From Deltaproteobacteria bacterium (GTDB lineage: Bacteria; Desulfobacterota; Syntrophia; Syntrophales; UBA2185), in NCBI GenBank assembly GCA_016874835.1, contig VGTB01000002.1, forward strand, positions 1-47,500: DNA of 47,500 nucleotides. Direction: 5' to 3'. The notes under the pieces are model-generated. The model made no database searches. It was not told where the DNA came from and worked only from the letters and a program-made list of their open reading frames with translations. The translations under genes were made by a program, and so were the position numbers. Below, one piece after another: positions 24,891-34,289 of this stretch (within the stretch, counting starts at the first letter, position 1; the number at the start of each line of letters is the position of its first letter).

Positions 24891-25388
24891 ATGAGTAAAA
24901 TTCATTCCCGGGAAATACTGAAAGAGAAAATCGACCGATTGCGGAAAGAAGGCAAGAAAATTGTCTTCACGAACGGCTGTTTCGACATCCTCCACGTGGG
25001 ACATACCCGCTATCTCAGAGAGGCAAAAAAGCTGGGAGACATCCTGATCCTCGCCCTGAACAGTGACAGTTCGGTACGGGGCCTGAAAGGAGACAGAAGG
25101 CCTCTGATTCCCGAAGAAGAGAGGGCTGACATAGTTGCTTCACTCGAGGCGGTGGACTACGTGACGATTTTTGATGAGCCTACCCCCCTCACGCTCATCG
25201 AATACCTGAAACCCGACATCCTCGTCAAGGGCGGGGACTGGAAGGAAGAGGCTGTCGTGGGCAGGGATGCGATAACACGATGGGGAGGCAGCGTGGTCAT
25301 CATCCCCGAAATAAAAGGTGCATCCACGACAAACATCATCGAAAAAATCCGCGACATATACTGTCAGCATCCCCGCAATGAGATGTAA
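24891..25388 (+). CDS. rfaE2: D-glycero-beta-D-manno-heptose 1-phosphate adenylyltransferase
   Basis: Nucleotidyltransferase of 165 residues that makes ADP-heptose for the lipopolysaccharide inner core. The cytidylyltransferase fold is clear: FTNGCFDILHVGHTRYL at about 25-41 with the HxGH nucleotide site, then LKGDRRPLIPEEERA and the C-terminal GASTTNIIEKI. It is the single-domain form of HldE; the kinase half would be a separate gene. AAGGAGAC lies in front of the ATG. Finding it supports a Gram-negative outer membrane, in agreement with lpxC at the other end of the window. Confidence 0.93.
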   Translation: MSKIHSREILKEKIDRLRKEGKKIVFTNGCFDILHVGHTRYLREAKKLGDILILALNSDSSVRGLKGDRRPLIPEEERADIVASLEAVDYVTIFDEPTPLTLIEYLKPDILVKGGDWKEEAVVGRDAITRWGGSVVIIPEIKGASTTNIIEKIRDIYCQHPRNEM

Positions 25389-25507
25389 CTCTTTATAATT
25401 TCGTACGATATTTCTTATCACCCCCATAGACAATTTTTTCTTTACAAAATGGCTTTCTTTATGTAAAAGGTGCTCTCCAATATACCGAAACACATGTGTT
25501 GAGAGAG

Positions 25508-25882
25508 ATGAAAACATCCTTGAAACCTGAAAAATTGCAAGTCTTCCGGTACATGCTCAATCAGAAGATGAACGAGCTGCTTGATGAAGCGGAAAAGACC
25601 GTCAACGATATGACCACCGGGAAAGAAAATTTTCCCGACCCCAATGATAGGGCATCTCTTGAATCGGACAGGAATTTCGAACTCCGCATCAGAGACAGAG
25701 AGAGAAAGCTCATTGTCAAGATACAGGAGGCAATCAAGAGAATCGATGACGGAGTCTTCGGCATATGCGAGGTCTGCAGCGGCCCCATATCGGAAAAAAG
25801 GCTGATGGCAAGGCCGGTAACGACCCAATGTATAGACTGTAAAACCAAACAGGAAAAATTGGAAAAGCTGAAGGGAGAGTGA
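25508..25882 (+). CDS. DksA/TraR-family zinc-finger regulator
   Basis: About 124 residues: an N-terminal coiled coil (up to about 80), then a C4 zinc finger formed by CEVC and CIDC separated by 17 residues (about 84-107), the DksA/TraR arrangement. Such proteins enter the RNA polymerase secondary channel and tune rRNA and stress promoters together with ppGpp. The ORF opens with GTG at 25496, but the ATG at 25508 gives the usual N-terminus. Its ribosome binding site (GAGAGAG) is weak. At the coiled-coil tip I could not confirm the two aspartates typical of E. coli DksA, so it may be a variant regulator. Confidence 0.85.
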   Translation: MKTSLKPEKLQVFRYMLNQKMNELLDEAEKTVNDMTTGKENFPDPNDRASLESDRNFELRIRDRERKLIVKIQEAIKRIDDGVFGICEVCSGPISEKRLMARPVTTQCIDCKTKQEKLEKLKGE

Positions 25883-26009
25883 ACGCTTCGACTCACTCTT
25901 CACCAATACACCACACTCTGCGTTCATCAACGAAAACACGGTTATACCTCCGCAGAACGATCTTTTATCATCCTTTTTCTCCTTCTATCGTGCCCGGCAG
26001 CGGGGAGAC

Positions 26010-28445
26010 ATGATGTTCATAGAGGTCGCCGTCAATATCCCCTCCGATAAAACCTTCACCTATGCAATTCCGGAATCACTGAAAACGAGCGTTGTTCCGG
26101 GAAAGCGCGTTCTTATCCCCTTCGGCAAAAAAAGAATCACGGGCTACGTTCTCGGAGAGACTTCTGTCACACACCGCGATGACGTAAAAGAAATCGTAGA
26201 TATTCTCGACTCCGAGCCGCTCTTTCATAATGAGGACCTGAAATTTTACCGGTGGCTATCCCGGTATTATCACTACCCCCTGGGGAAAACGCTTCACGAA
26301 ATCCTGCCGGGAGGCATTCATCTTAAGAGCAATACGTGGGTATCTCTTGTGACAGAAACATCTGAGGGGATGGATTACAGGCCTTCGTCATCTCAGCAAC
26401 GTATCCTTGATGTGCTCAACCGCTCCTGCGGCATTCTCCCTCTCAGCATCCTCCGAAAGCAACTGGGGAAGAAAGATTTGGGCAGGGATATCAGCGCCCT
26501 CCAGAAAATGGGGATGATCGCCCTCGAGGAGAGAATGGCGAAACCGGGAGTGACCCTGAAAAAGGAAAAAATCATCGCTCTCAGTCACGAACCTCCGGAA
26601 GACGCACGGATGACAAAAAAACAGCGGGCACTCATCGAATTTCTTCGCCTCCATGGCCCTTCACCCATCAGCACCCTCAGACGAACCTTCACTAACATCC
26701 CTTCCACCATAATCGCACTGGAACAGAGAAGAATGGTTACCGTCAGCGAAAAAGAGGTCTACCGCGGCCATGGCCAGAGAGCCATCATAAAGGAAGGTGA
26801 CCGACAGATCATCCTGAATGAAGATCAGGATTCAGCCCTCAAAGAAATTACAAGAGGATTGGATGGAAACACGTTTTTCCCCTGCCTGCTCCACGGGGTC
26901 ACCGGAAGCGGCAAAACGGAGGTATACCTCAGTGCCATCAGAGAGTGTCTCGCGAGAGGGGGAGGGGCAATATGTCTTGTACCGGAAATAGCGCTGACCC
27001 CTCAGCTGATGACACGGTTTAACGCCCGGTTTCCGAACGAGGAGATAGCCATCCTTCACAGCGGTATCACGAAATCCTCACGGTATGACCAGTGGCGCCG
27101 TATACGAAGTGGCGAAACAAGAGTCGTCATAGGCGCAAGATCCGCAATATTTGCACCTGTAAAGAACCTGAAGCTGATCATCGTAGATGAGGAACATGAC
27201 ACTTCGTACAAACAGGAAGAGCGGATGCGATACAATGCCCGGGACGTCGCGATCATGAAAGCTCAACTCCACCGCGCAACGGTCATTCTGGGTTCAGCCA
27301 CTCCTGCAATTCATACCTACTACAACACGATAAAGGGAAAATACTCGTACCTCACACTCCCCAGGCGTACGGAAGACAGGCCGCTTCCCGTGGTGGAAAT
27401 CGTGGACATGAAACAGGAAAAGAAAGTGGAGGATCGGGAATCTCCCCTTATCTTTTCGCGGATGCTCAGAGAAGCGATTCGGGACACCATCAAGAAAGGA
27501 CAACAGGTGCTCCTCTTTTTGAACAGAAGGGGTTTCCATACATTCATGGTATGCCAGCGGTGCGGCTATGTGTTCACCTGCCTGAATTGCGCCGTGTCCC
27601 TCACCTATCACGCCGGCCGCGGAATCATAAAATGCCACTATTGCGATTTTTCCATCAAAACCCCTTCCGAATGCCCGAGCTGCCACGGAGACCGGATCCG
27701 CAGTTACGGAGTGGGAACAGAACGATTGGAAGAAGAGGTGAGAAGACTTTTCCCGGATGTGAGAGTAGCGCGGATGGACAGTGACACGACGTCAAAAAAA
27801 GGAGCCTACGAACGGATCATAGACGCTCTTCGGAGGAGGGAGATTGATGTCCTGGTGGGAACCCAGATGATAACCAAGGGACATGATTTCCCCGACATCA
27901 CCCTGGTTGGAGTCATCTCGGCAGACACGTCTCTCAATATCCCCGATTTCAGGGCATCGGAAAGAACCTTTCAACTGCTTACCCAGGTTGCGGGCAGAGG
28001 CGGCAGGGGAAAAGCTCCCGGGAGGGTCATCATCCAGACATTCAATCCCGACCATTACGCTCTCATCAAGGCAAAGTCGCATGACTACCTGGGATTCTAC
28101 GGCAACGAAATCAACCTGAGGAGAGGCATGGCGTATCCTCCATTCTCGCGGATCGTAAATCTTCATGTCTCGAGCTCAAGCAAGAGCCGTGGTATGGAAG
28201 GAATAGAAAAAACGAAGCTGATCATAAGAGAAGAGTCGTATGATGCCATACGGGAAGGAAAAATTGAAATCGTTGGTCCGGCGGAAGCTCCCATTCACAA
28301 ACTCAAAGGGAAATATCGCTGGCAGCTTCTCATCAAGGGAAAGGACAGCCGCATCCTGCATCGCCTGGTCCGCAATATCCTGGAAAAAGCTCACACGACA
28401 GGTTTGGATATCAAAGCGGACATCGATCCCCTGAATTTCATGTAA
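26010..28445 (+). CDS. priA: primosomal protein N', replication restart helicase
   Basis: 811-residue superfamily-2 helicase that reloads the replisome at stalled or repaired forks. It has the N-terminal DNA-binding domain (VAVNIPSDKTFTY), a winged-helix linker, Walker A GVTGSGKTE near 294-302, a DEEH Walker B near 392-395, the aromatic-rich loop after it (SYKQEERMRYNARD), a zinc-binding insert of eight cysteines (CQRCGYVF, CLNC, CHYC, CPSC; about 514-560), and helicase motifs through GGRGGRG. GGGGAG precedes the tandem ATG codons; the second ATG (26013) is better spaced. Length is at the upper end of normal. Confidence 0.95.
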   Translation: MMFIEVAVNIPSDKTFTYAIPESLKTSVVPGKRVLIPFGKKRITGYVLGETSVTHRDDVKEIVDILDSEPLFHNEDLKFYRWLSRYYHYPLGKTLHEILPGGIHLKSNTWVSLVTETSEGMDYRPSSSQQRILDVLNRSCGILPLSILRKQLGKKDLGRDISALQKMGMIALEERMAKPGVTLKKEKIIALSHEPPEDARMTKKQRALIEFLRLHGPSPISTLRRTFTNIPSTIIALEQRRMVTVSEKEVYRGHGQRAIIKEGDRQIILNEDQDSALKEITRGLDGNTFFPCLLHGVTGSGKTEVYLSAIRECLARGGGAICLVPEIALTPQLMTRFNARFPNEEIAILHSGITKSSRYDQWRRIRSGETRVVIGARSAIFAPVKNLKLIIVDEEHDTSYKQEERMRYNARDVAIMKAQLHRATVILGSATPAIHTYYNTIKGKYSYLTLPRRTEDRPLPVVEIVDMKQEKKVEDRESPLIFSRMLREAIRDTIKKGQQVLLFLNRRGFHTFMVCQRCGYVFTCLNCAVSLTYHAGRGIIKCHYCDFSIKTPSECPSCHGDRIRSYGVGTERLEEEVRRLFPDVRVARMDSDTTSKKGAYERIIDALRRREIDVLVGTQMITKGHDFPDITLVGVISADTSLNIPDFRASERTFQLLTQVAGRGGRGKAPGRVIIQTFNPDHYALIKAKSHDYLGFYGNEINLRRGMAYPPFSRIVNLHVSSSSKSRGMEGIEKTKLIIREESYDAIREGKIEIVGPAEAPIHKLKGKYRWQLLIKGKDSRILHRLVRNILEKAHTTGLDIKADIDPLNFM

Positions 28446-28508
28446 TACGAGGACGAACGGACCCGCCGCCGTGTCCCCTTATTGAATATCAGCATCAGTG
28501 AAAGGCTG

Positions 28509-28877
28509 TCATTCCACAGAGTCCGCGATCTCTATGATCCCGAAGACGTTACCCTCCGTATCCCTGCACATAATGAGATACCCGATCCCGGGAAGTTCCT
28601 TCTTCGGCTCTATAATCCCACCGCCGTGTTTCTTTACCAGTTCGGCGTATTCGTCAACGGAGGGAACATGGATGATATTCGCGGTAGTGCGAGCGGGATC
28701 GGTCCGCTTCACGATGCTGCCATCGATGCCGAGTTCATCCGCGTCACCGGTTGAAACCAGCCAGTAGTCCGTTGGCCCTTTCCATTTTTCGATCTTCCAG
28801 CCGAAGACACTCTGGTAGAATTTAATTGCCCGATCCGGATCATCCGCGCTGAGATCGAAATGCACCACTCTCGGCAT
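28509..28877 (-). CDS. VOC-family (glyoxalase/bleomycin-resistance fold) protein
   Basis: A 122-residue protein with two beta-alpha-beta-beta-beta halves: VVHFDLSADDPDRAIKFYQ then FGW at the start, and YLIMCRDTEGNVFGIIE at the end. His7 and the C-terminal Glu in GIIE are in the usual metal-ligand places. Many members are described only as VOC or glyoxalase-like and have no known substrate. It converges with priA, 63 bases apart, and is divergent from marC. Confidence 0.85.
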   Translation of the reverse strand: MPRVVHFDLSADDPDRAIKFYQSVFGWKIEKWKGPTDYWLVSTGDADELGIDGSIVKRTDPARTTANIIHVPSVDEYAELVKKHGGGIIEPKKELPGIGYLIMCRDTEGNVFGIIEIADSVE

Positions 28878-29069
28878 GAATTAAGTCCTTTTGTAAACGT
28901 ACTGCAAAAAGTTACCGCATCATACGGGGGGAACCCGACAGCCGTCAGAGCTATACCACAATCGCTCACAAATGCACAAAACTCTTTTCATATATTACCC
29001 TTGCAAATATTTTTTTATTCCCCCACAATAGCACATGCGATGGCACGTTTTTCTTCGCAATAATATCTT

Positions 29070-29083
29070 CCGGGTAAACCCGG
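29070..29083. repeat. perfect short palindrome CCGGGTAAACCCGG
   Basis: A five-base GC stem with a TAAA loop, 50 bases before marC. No T-run follows it on either strand. It could be a leader hairpin or a protein-binding operator; nothing decides. Confidence 0.35.
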
Positions 29084-29132
29084 CAAAAAGACGGGGAATC
29101 GTTGTGTTTGCATTCTCGTATCAAATACCTCT

Positions 29133-29732
29133 ATGAACAAGTTCTGGCTCTGCTTTTTTCCCATATTCATGGCGGTGAATGCCATCGGCGTCTTACCGAT
29201 GTTCATGAATTTTACGGAAGGGCTCGATCGTCAAAAGATCAGGAAGATCATAGTTCAATCCGTCATCACCGCAACGGTTGTCGCTCTCGTATTTCTCGCT
29301 GTGGGGAAAATTATCCTGAATCTTTTAGGAATCACGGTGGCCGATTTTATGATCGCCGGGGGAGCCCTCCTTTTCATCATCTCACTGGACGATCTGCTGG
29401 CGGTGGAAAAAAAGTGGAGCCAGATCGATCCCGAGAGTTTAGGTGCCGTTCCGCTGGGGGTACCCCTGATCGTCGGGCCTGCCGTACTCACCACGATCCT
29501 CATCCTCATAGGAGAATACGGGCCCGTGGCCACTGTCGCGGCCCTGATCGTAAACATCTTCATCGCCGGTATGACATTCTGGATGTCAGCGCCAATTATC
29601 CGTTTCCTGGGAAAGTCAGGCGCAAAAACAGTTTCAAAATTAGGCGATCTCCTGCTGGCTGCGATCGCCGTGATGATGGTGAGAAAGGGGCTCACTATTC
29701 TCCTGAGTGGCACCCCTTCTATCCTTCAGTAG
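29133..29732 (+). CDS. MarC-family integral membrane protein
   Basis: 199 residues and six membrane segments (about 3-22, 40-62, 66-84, 108-130, 138-160, 175-195) with the MarC hallmarks NAIGVLPMF in the first helix and PLGVPLIVGPAVLT in the fourth. The family was once linked to multiple antibiotic resistance, a link later withdrawn; some relatives transport amino acids. No convincing ribosome binding site lies before the ATG, though the N-terminus fits the family well. Confidence 0.85.
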   Translation: MNKFWLCFFPIFMAVNAIGVLPMFMNFTEGLDRQKIRKIIVQSVITATVVALVFLAVGKIILNLLGITVADFMIAGGALLFIISLDDLLAVEKKWSQIDPESLGAVPLGVPLIVGPAVLTTILILIGEYGPVATVAALIVNIFIAGMTFWMSAPIIRFLGKSGAKTVSKLGDLLLAAIAVMMVRKGLTILLSGTPSILQ

Positions 29733-29760
29733 CGACGTTACTCCCATCCCCGGCTTTCCC

Positions 29761-29789
29761 TTGACATGCCCCTTCCGTTTTCCTATAGT
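29761..29789 (+). promoter_or_regulatory. sigma-70 promoter of the fmt operon
   Basis: Perfect TTGACA (29761-29766), a 17-base spacer and TATAGT (29784-29789). Transcription would begin near 29796, which rules out the upstream in-frame start at 29766 for fmt and supports ATG 29832. Confidence 0.6.
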
Positions 29790-29831
29790 GCTTGCCGTTA
29801 TTCCATACTCAACAACAATACGAGGCAGGAA

Positions 29832-30770
29832 ATGACGAAACCTACAATACTCTTCATGGGAACACCGGAATTCGCAATCCATTCCCTCGACGTCCTTCTC
29901 AGGCATGATTACCCCATCATCGGGGTCGTCACTCAGCCGGATCGGCCGAAGGGGAGAGGGAGAACACCTTCACCGTCTCCGGTCAAGGTGTTCGCGGAAA
30001 ATCACGATATTCCTATCCTCCAGCCGGACCGTGTAAAGAGTGACGATTTCATCGATACCATCAGAAACATTGCACCGGAGATGGTGATCGTCGCCGCCTT
30101 CGGACAGATTCTTCCCAAAGAAATTATCGAGGTTCCAAAGTGGGGAGCGCTGAATGTGCACCCATCCCTCCTGCCAAAGTACAGAGGAGCAGCACCGATC
30201 AACTGGGCCATCATCCGTGGTGAAAAAAGCACAGGGGTCACCATCATGCTCATGGATGAGGGCATGGATACAGGCGAAATTCTCGCGCAGGAAGAAACCA
30301 TGATAGGTCCCGAGGAAACCTTTGGAGAACTCAGTAACAGACTTGCGATCACAGGTGCTTCCCTTCTCCTCAGAACCGTGGAGACGATCATTCGGGGAAA
30401 TATCGGAAAAACTCCTCAGGACTCTGAGCTCTCCTCTTATGCACCGCGGCTGAACAAGGATGATTGCCGTATTCCCTGGAACTCAGATGTTCACCATATC
30501 GTCAACCTTATCCGGGGACTTTCTCCCGAACCTTCCGCCCACACATTCCTCGCAGGAAAGCTCCTGAAAATATTCAGGGCCACCTGCTCAGAAGAACCAG
30601 TCACCGAACAAGCCGGCAGCATCTGCGGAAAAACGGACAGTGGCCTTAAGGTTGCGGCAAAGAATGGATATGTGTTCATTACTGACGTGCAGATGGAAAA
30701 CAAAAAGAGGATGTCCGTTCACGATTTCCTGAGAGGTTTCCGCATATTTCCGGGTGATGCTCTGGGTTGA
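29832..30770 (+). CDS. fmt: methionyl-tRNA formyltransferase
   Basis: Formylates initiator Met-tRNA using 10-formyl-tetrahydrofolate. About 312 residues: N-terminal hydrolase-type domain beginning ILFMGTPEFA, the signature HPSLLPKYRGAAPINWAI (about 109-126) with the catalytic asparagine, histidine and aspartate family positions, and the C-terminal OB-fold from about 205. The ATG at 29832 is preceded by GAGGCAGGAA and sits 36 bases after a predicted transcription start. It overlaps the rsmB reading frame start; fmt-rsmB is a common bacterial pair. Confidence 0.96.
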   Translation: MTKPTILFMGTPEFAIHSLDVLLRHDYPIIGVVTQPDRPKGRGRTPSPSPVKVFAENHDIPILQPDRVKSDDFIDTIRNIAPEMVIVAAFGQILPKEIIEVPKWGALNVHPSLLPKYRGAAPINWAIIRGEKSTGVTIMLMDEGMDTGEILAQEETMIGPEETFGELSNRLAITGASLLLRTVETIIRGNIGKTPQDSELSSYAPRLNKDDCRIPWNSDVHHIVNLIRGLSPEPSAHTFLAGKLLKIFRATCSEEPVTEQAGSICGKTDSGLKVAAKNGYVFITDVQMENKKRMSVHDFLRGFRIFPGDALG

Positions 30771-30775
30771 GAGAA

Positions 30776-32125
30776 ATGATGAAAAAATCACCCCGTCTGA
30801 TCGCCGTGAAAATCTTGAATCAGGTGGAGGAGCGCGGTGGGTTCGCAGAATCCCTTTTGGATGAAATCCTGTCCACTGACCTTCTCACCAATCCCCCTGA
30901 TAGAAGGCTACTCACTCAGATTGTCTATGGCACCCTGAGAATGAGGGGTCATCTGGATTGGATAATCCGGAAATTCTATCGGCGAAGCTTTGCCTCTATG
31001 GATCCAATAACAAAAAATATCCTGAGAACAGGACTGTATCAGTTACAGTTCATGGAGAGGATTCCGGAATTTGCCATTGTCGATGAGGCTGTGGAAATCA
31101 GCAAGAATCTCCACCCCGCCGGATCGGGACTGGTAAATGCCATACTGAGAAATGCCATCAGGGGAAAGAATAACATAACCTACCCCGAGCTCGAAAAGGA
31201 TACGCCGGGACACATCTCTGCGGTGTATTCACACCCTCTATGGATGGTGAAAAGGTGGTTGAAGAACTTCGGCACCGACGAAACGATTGCCCTCTGCCGC
31301 GCCAACAACGAGACCCCGCCAATCACCCTGAGGGTGAACAGATTAAAGGCGAACCGGGAAAATGTGAAACGGGAGCTGATCCGCCTCGGTTTCACTGTGA
31401 GGGAAACTGCCTTTTCCCCCGACGGCATCGCCATATCGGGCGTCCCGATTCCCTTAAAGCAAATAACCCTATACACACAAGGTTTTATTCATGTACAGGA
31501 CGAAGCATCCCAGCTCATCTCTCGCTTGGTTGATCCGAAACCGGGCACAGCCGTTCTCGATATATGCGCCGGAATCGGAGGCAAGACGACCCATCTGGCG
31601 GAGCTTATGGGAAACCGGGGAAGCATTTTAGCCACTGATATCAGTGAGGCGAAACTCTTGGCCCTGAAGAAAAATACAGAGAGACTGGGTGTCACCATCA
31701 CAAGCACACGCGCGGATGATGCCACTCGGGATATGGGTGAAACCTTCCACGGCATTTTTAACGGGATCCTCGTTGACGCCCCATGCACCGGCCTCGGCAC
31801 CCTGAGAAGGAATCCGGAAATAAAATGGCTCTCCTCGCGAAAAGATGTGACACAGTGCGCCGCCACACAAAGGAAAATACTGAACACGGCGACAACGTAC
31901 CTGAAAAAAGGGGGACGTCTTGTGTACAGCACGTGTTCCACCGAACCGGAGGAAAACGAAAAGGTCATTGAGGATTTTCTCTCACAGCATCGTGATTTCG
32001 CTTGTATTCACCCTTCGAATACAATACATTCCCGTCTGGTTGATTCCCATGGGTACTTCAGGTCATTCCCTCATCATCACGGTACAGATGGATTCTTTGC
32101 GGCGGTACTCGAAAGAAAGCGATGA
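30776..32125 (+). CDS. rsmB: 16S rRNA (cytosine-967-C5)-methyltransferase
   Basis: 449-residue SAM-dependent m5C methyltransferase of 16S rRNA. An N-terminal NusB-like RNA-binding domain (about 1-145) is followed by the Rossmann methyltransferase domain with the SAM loop DICAGIGGKTTHLAELMG, VDAPCTGLGTLRRNPEIKW and the catalytic cysteine in YSTCSTEPEENE; both cysteines of the mechanism are present. The frame also opens with TTG at 30767 overlapping the fmt stop; ATG at 30776 or 30779 is more likely, behind GGGTTGAGAGA. Confidence 0.95.
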   Translation: MMKKSPRLIAVKILNQVEERGGFAESLLDEILSTDLLTNPPDRRLLTQIVYGTLRMRGHLDWIIRKFYRRSFASMDPITKNILRTGLYQLQFMERIPEFAIVDEAVEISKNLHPAGSGLVNAILRNAIRGKNNITYPELEKDTPGHISAVYSHPLWMVKRWLKNFGTDETIALCRANNETPPITLRVNRLKANRENVKRELIRLGFTVRETAFSPDGIAISGVPIPLKQITLYTQGFIHVQDEASQLISRLVDPKPGTAVLDICAGIGGKTTHLAELMGNRGSILATDISEAKLLALKKNTERLGVTITSTRADDATRDMGETFHGIFNGILVDAPCTGLGTLRRNPEIKWLSSRKDVTQCAATQRKILNTATTYLKKGGRLVYSTCSTEPEENEKVIEDFLSQHRDFACIHPSNTIHSRLVDSHGYFRSFPHHHGTDGFFAAVLERKR

Positions 32126-32159
32126 GCCCTCACGGCAAAAAATACCATGGAGGCGTACA

Positions 32160-32564
32160 ATGAAAATATTTTGCGTATTGGCCGCTATCCTGCTTGTGGC
32201 GGGTTGCGCGACCACCGGCCCCGTTCTCTATCCTAACGAACACCTGAAAAAGGTGGGAGAGGAACAGGCACACAGGGATATTGAAGAATGTGACCGCCTG
32301 GCGGAAGCATATGTGAAATCCGATGCGGGGAAACAGGCAGCGAAAAGCACGGTAACGGGTGGAGCAGCCGGTGCAGTAATAGGGGGTGCGGCGGGAGCAG
32401 TTACAGGTTCCCTGAAGAGGGGATCGGCAGTGGGTGCCGCGGCGGGTGCCGCCACCGGCCTCGTGAGAGGAATCTCCAGGGCATCCGAACCGAGCCCGAT
32501 CCATAAGCGGTTTGTCGAGAAGTGCCTCAGGGAAAGAGGGTACAAACCTATCGGCTGGCAATAG
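32160..32564 (+). CDS. small lipoprotein with glycine-zipper segment
   Basis: 134 residues: a signal peptide with lipobox VAGC (Cys16), then a charged helical stretch with one Cys in EECDRLAE, then two glycine/alanine-rich segments (about 63-82 and 87-103) of the glycine-zipper type that can insert in or pack on membranes, and a C-terminal Cys in EKCLRERGY. The two non-lipid cysteines may form a disulfide. GGAGG lies six bases before the ATG. An envelope or outer-membrane structural role is plausible, but no function is known. It follows rsmB by 34 bases. Confidence 0.8.
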   Translation: MKIFCVLAAILLVAGCATTGPVLYPNEHLKKVGEEQAHRDIEECDRLAEAYVKSDAGKQAAKSTVTGGAAGAVIGGAAGAVTGSLKRGSAVGAAAGAATGLVRGISRASEPSPIHKRFVEKCLRERGYKPIGWQ

Positions 32565-32672
32565 CCCCATATTGAACTGACCAGGAAAAGGATAAATAAA
32601 AGAAATTTTTCTTGTGAAAAAACATTCTTGACGATTGCATTTGCCAATAATGAAAGGACCAACGGAGAGCGT

Positions 32673-33302
32673 ATGTTTTTAAAACAGATGCAGGTCGGGC
32701 ACATGGCAGTGTTTGCCTACATTGTCGGTGATCCGAAAAGCGGAGAGGGACTGGTCATTGATCCGGCAGCACACGTTGACGGCATTATCGCGGCCGCAAA
32801 AAAAAACAAAATACACATCAAATACATCGTCAACACCCATGGGCATGTCGACCATGTAGCGGGAAACAACGAAATGAAAGATAAAACGGGTGCGGAAATT
32901 ATCATTCATAGAGACGATGCCGACATGCTTGTATCGACACCGCCGATGATTTTAAGGATGTTCGGGGCGAAAAAATCTCCACCGGCCGATATCACTGTTG
33001 ATGATAATAATTATATCACGGTGGGTTCCATATCCCTGAAGGTGATTCATACACCGGGACACTCACCCGGCGGCATGTCTCTTTACACGGACGGTTACGT
33101 GTTCACCGGGGATACCCTCTTCGTCGAAGCAGTGGGGAGAACCGACCTCCCCGGAGGCTCATGGCCGGTGATGCTCCGTTCCATAAGGGAGAAACTATTC
33201 ACCCTTCCCGATAAGACGGAAGTAATGCCGGGACATAATTACGGACGTTTTCCCACTTCCACGATCGGTCATGAGAAAAAGAACAACCCCTATGTGAGAT
33301 GA
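32673..33302 (+). CDS. MBL-fold metallo-hydrolase (glyoxalase II-like)
   Basis: About 210 residues of metallo-beta-lactamase fold. The metal motif THGHVDHVAGN (about 65-75), a second His in TPGHSPGG and the Asp in FTGDTLF are all present, with a final His in MPGHNYG, which is the complete two-metal site. Members hydrolyse thioesters such as S-lactoylglutathione or act on persulfides. GGAGAG lies just before the ATG at 32673; a GTG-type start 45 bases earlier is in frame but has no ribosome binding site. It lies 18 bases upstream of purC. Confidence 0.9.
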   Translation: MFLKQMQVGHMAVFAYIVGDPKSGEGLVIDPAAHVDGIIAAAKKNKIHIKYIVNTHGHVDHVAGNNEMKDKTGAEIIIHRDDADMLVSTPPMILRMFGAKKSPPADITVDDNNYITVGSISLKVIHTPGHSPGGMSLYTDGYVFTGDTLFVEAVGRTDLPGGSWPVMLRSIREKLFTLPDKTEVMPGHNYGRFPTSTIGHEKKNNPYVR

Positions 33303-33320
33303 ACTCCGGAGGAATATGCA

Positions 33321-34205
33321 ATGCTCCCCAAGGGACTGATCTCAACTGATTTTAAAACACTTACCCTCCGCGCCAGGGGAAAAGTGCGCGATATCTATGA
33401 AACCGATCATTATCTCCTCATTGTGGCAACAGACCGGATATCCGCATTTGACGTCGTCATGCCGAACCCCATTCCCGGAAAGGGTAAAATTCTCACGCAG
33501 TTATCCGTTTTCTGGTTCGGCAAGACGAAGGATATCATTGAAAATCATCTCATCTCAGCGAATCTGGAGGATTTTCCCGAAGAGTGCAGACCTTACGCAG
33601 ATGAACTCGAAGGAAGGAGCATGCTTGTGAAAAAGGCAAACCCCCTTCCCGTAGAATGTATCGTCCGGGGATACCTGAGCGGATCCGGGTGGAAGGATTA
33701 CCTCCAGAATAAGTCCATATCGGGCATCAGACTTCCGGAAGGATTGAAAGAATCAAGCCGCCTGGCGGAGCCCCTGTTCACCCCCTCGACGAAAGCCGAG
33801 GCGGGCCAGCATGATGTGACGATAACGAGAAAAAACATGGAAGAAATCATCGGTCGCGACCTCACGGCAAAAATTATCGAAACAAGTATCGCCATCTACA
33901 CTAAGGCGGAAAAAATCGCAGAAGGTGCGGGCATTATTATCGCCGACACCAAGATGGAGTTCGGTCTCACCGAAGACGGTTTAATCCTGATTGACGAACT
34001 GCTCACTCCCGACTCCTCGAGATTCTGGCCGCACACACAATACGAGGAGGGAAAACCCCAGAAGAGCTTCGACAAACAATTCCTGAGGGATTACCTTCTC
34101 TCCATCCAATGGAATCAAAGGCCACCAGCACCGGAACTTCCGGAAGACATTATTAATAAAACAAGGGAAAAATACGAAGAGGTACTGAACCGATTCTGTA
34201 AATAA
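33321..34205 (+). CDS. purC: phosphoribosylaminoimidazole-succinocarboxamide synthase
   Basis: SAICAR synthetase, joining aspartate to CAIR in purine synthesis with ATP. 294 residues, the long form of the enzyme; GKVRDIYET near 20-28 is the nucleotide-binding loop, followed by [35 protein letters not shown] and the aspartate/CAIR site [20 protein letters not shown] precedes the ATG. No other pur gene is present, so the pathway is dispersed. The next promoter (34222-34249) suggests its transcript ends nearby, although I see no strong terminator. Confidence 0.96.
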   Translation: MLPKGLISTDFKTLTLRARGKVRDIYETDHYLLIVATDRISAFDVVMPNPIPGKGKILTQLSVFWFGKTKDIIENHLISANLEDFPEECRPYADELEGRSMLVKKANPLPVECIVRGYLSGSGWKDYLQNKSISGIRLPEGLKESSRLAEPLFTPSTKAEAGQHDVTITRKNMEEIIGRDLTAKIIETSIAIYTKAEKIAEGAGIIIADTKMEFGLTEDGLILIDELLTPDSSRFWPHTQYEEGKPQKSFDKQFLRDYLLSIQWNQRPPAPELPEDIINKTREKYEEVLNRFCK

Positions 34206-34221
34206 AGGACATCCCTCAGTC

Positions 34222-34249
34222 TTGACAGAGAGGAAATGGTTGTTACTAT
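34222..34249 (+). promoter_or_regulatory. sigma-70 promoter for the helical-repeat gene and dnaJ
   Basis: Perfect TTGACA (34222-34227), 16-base spacer and TACTAT (34244-34249). It lies directly after purC and about 40 bases before the small gene that overlaps dnaJ. It is not a sigma-32-type heat-shock sequence. Confidence 0.5.
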
Positions 34250-34289
34250 ATAAAAATAAAATACCTCTGATGCCATCAGTAGTACCATC

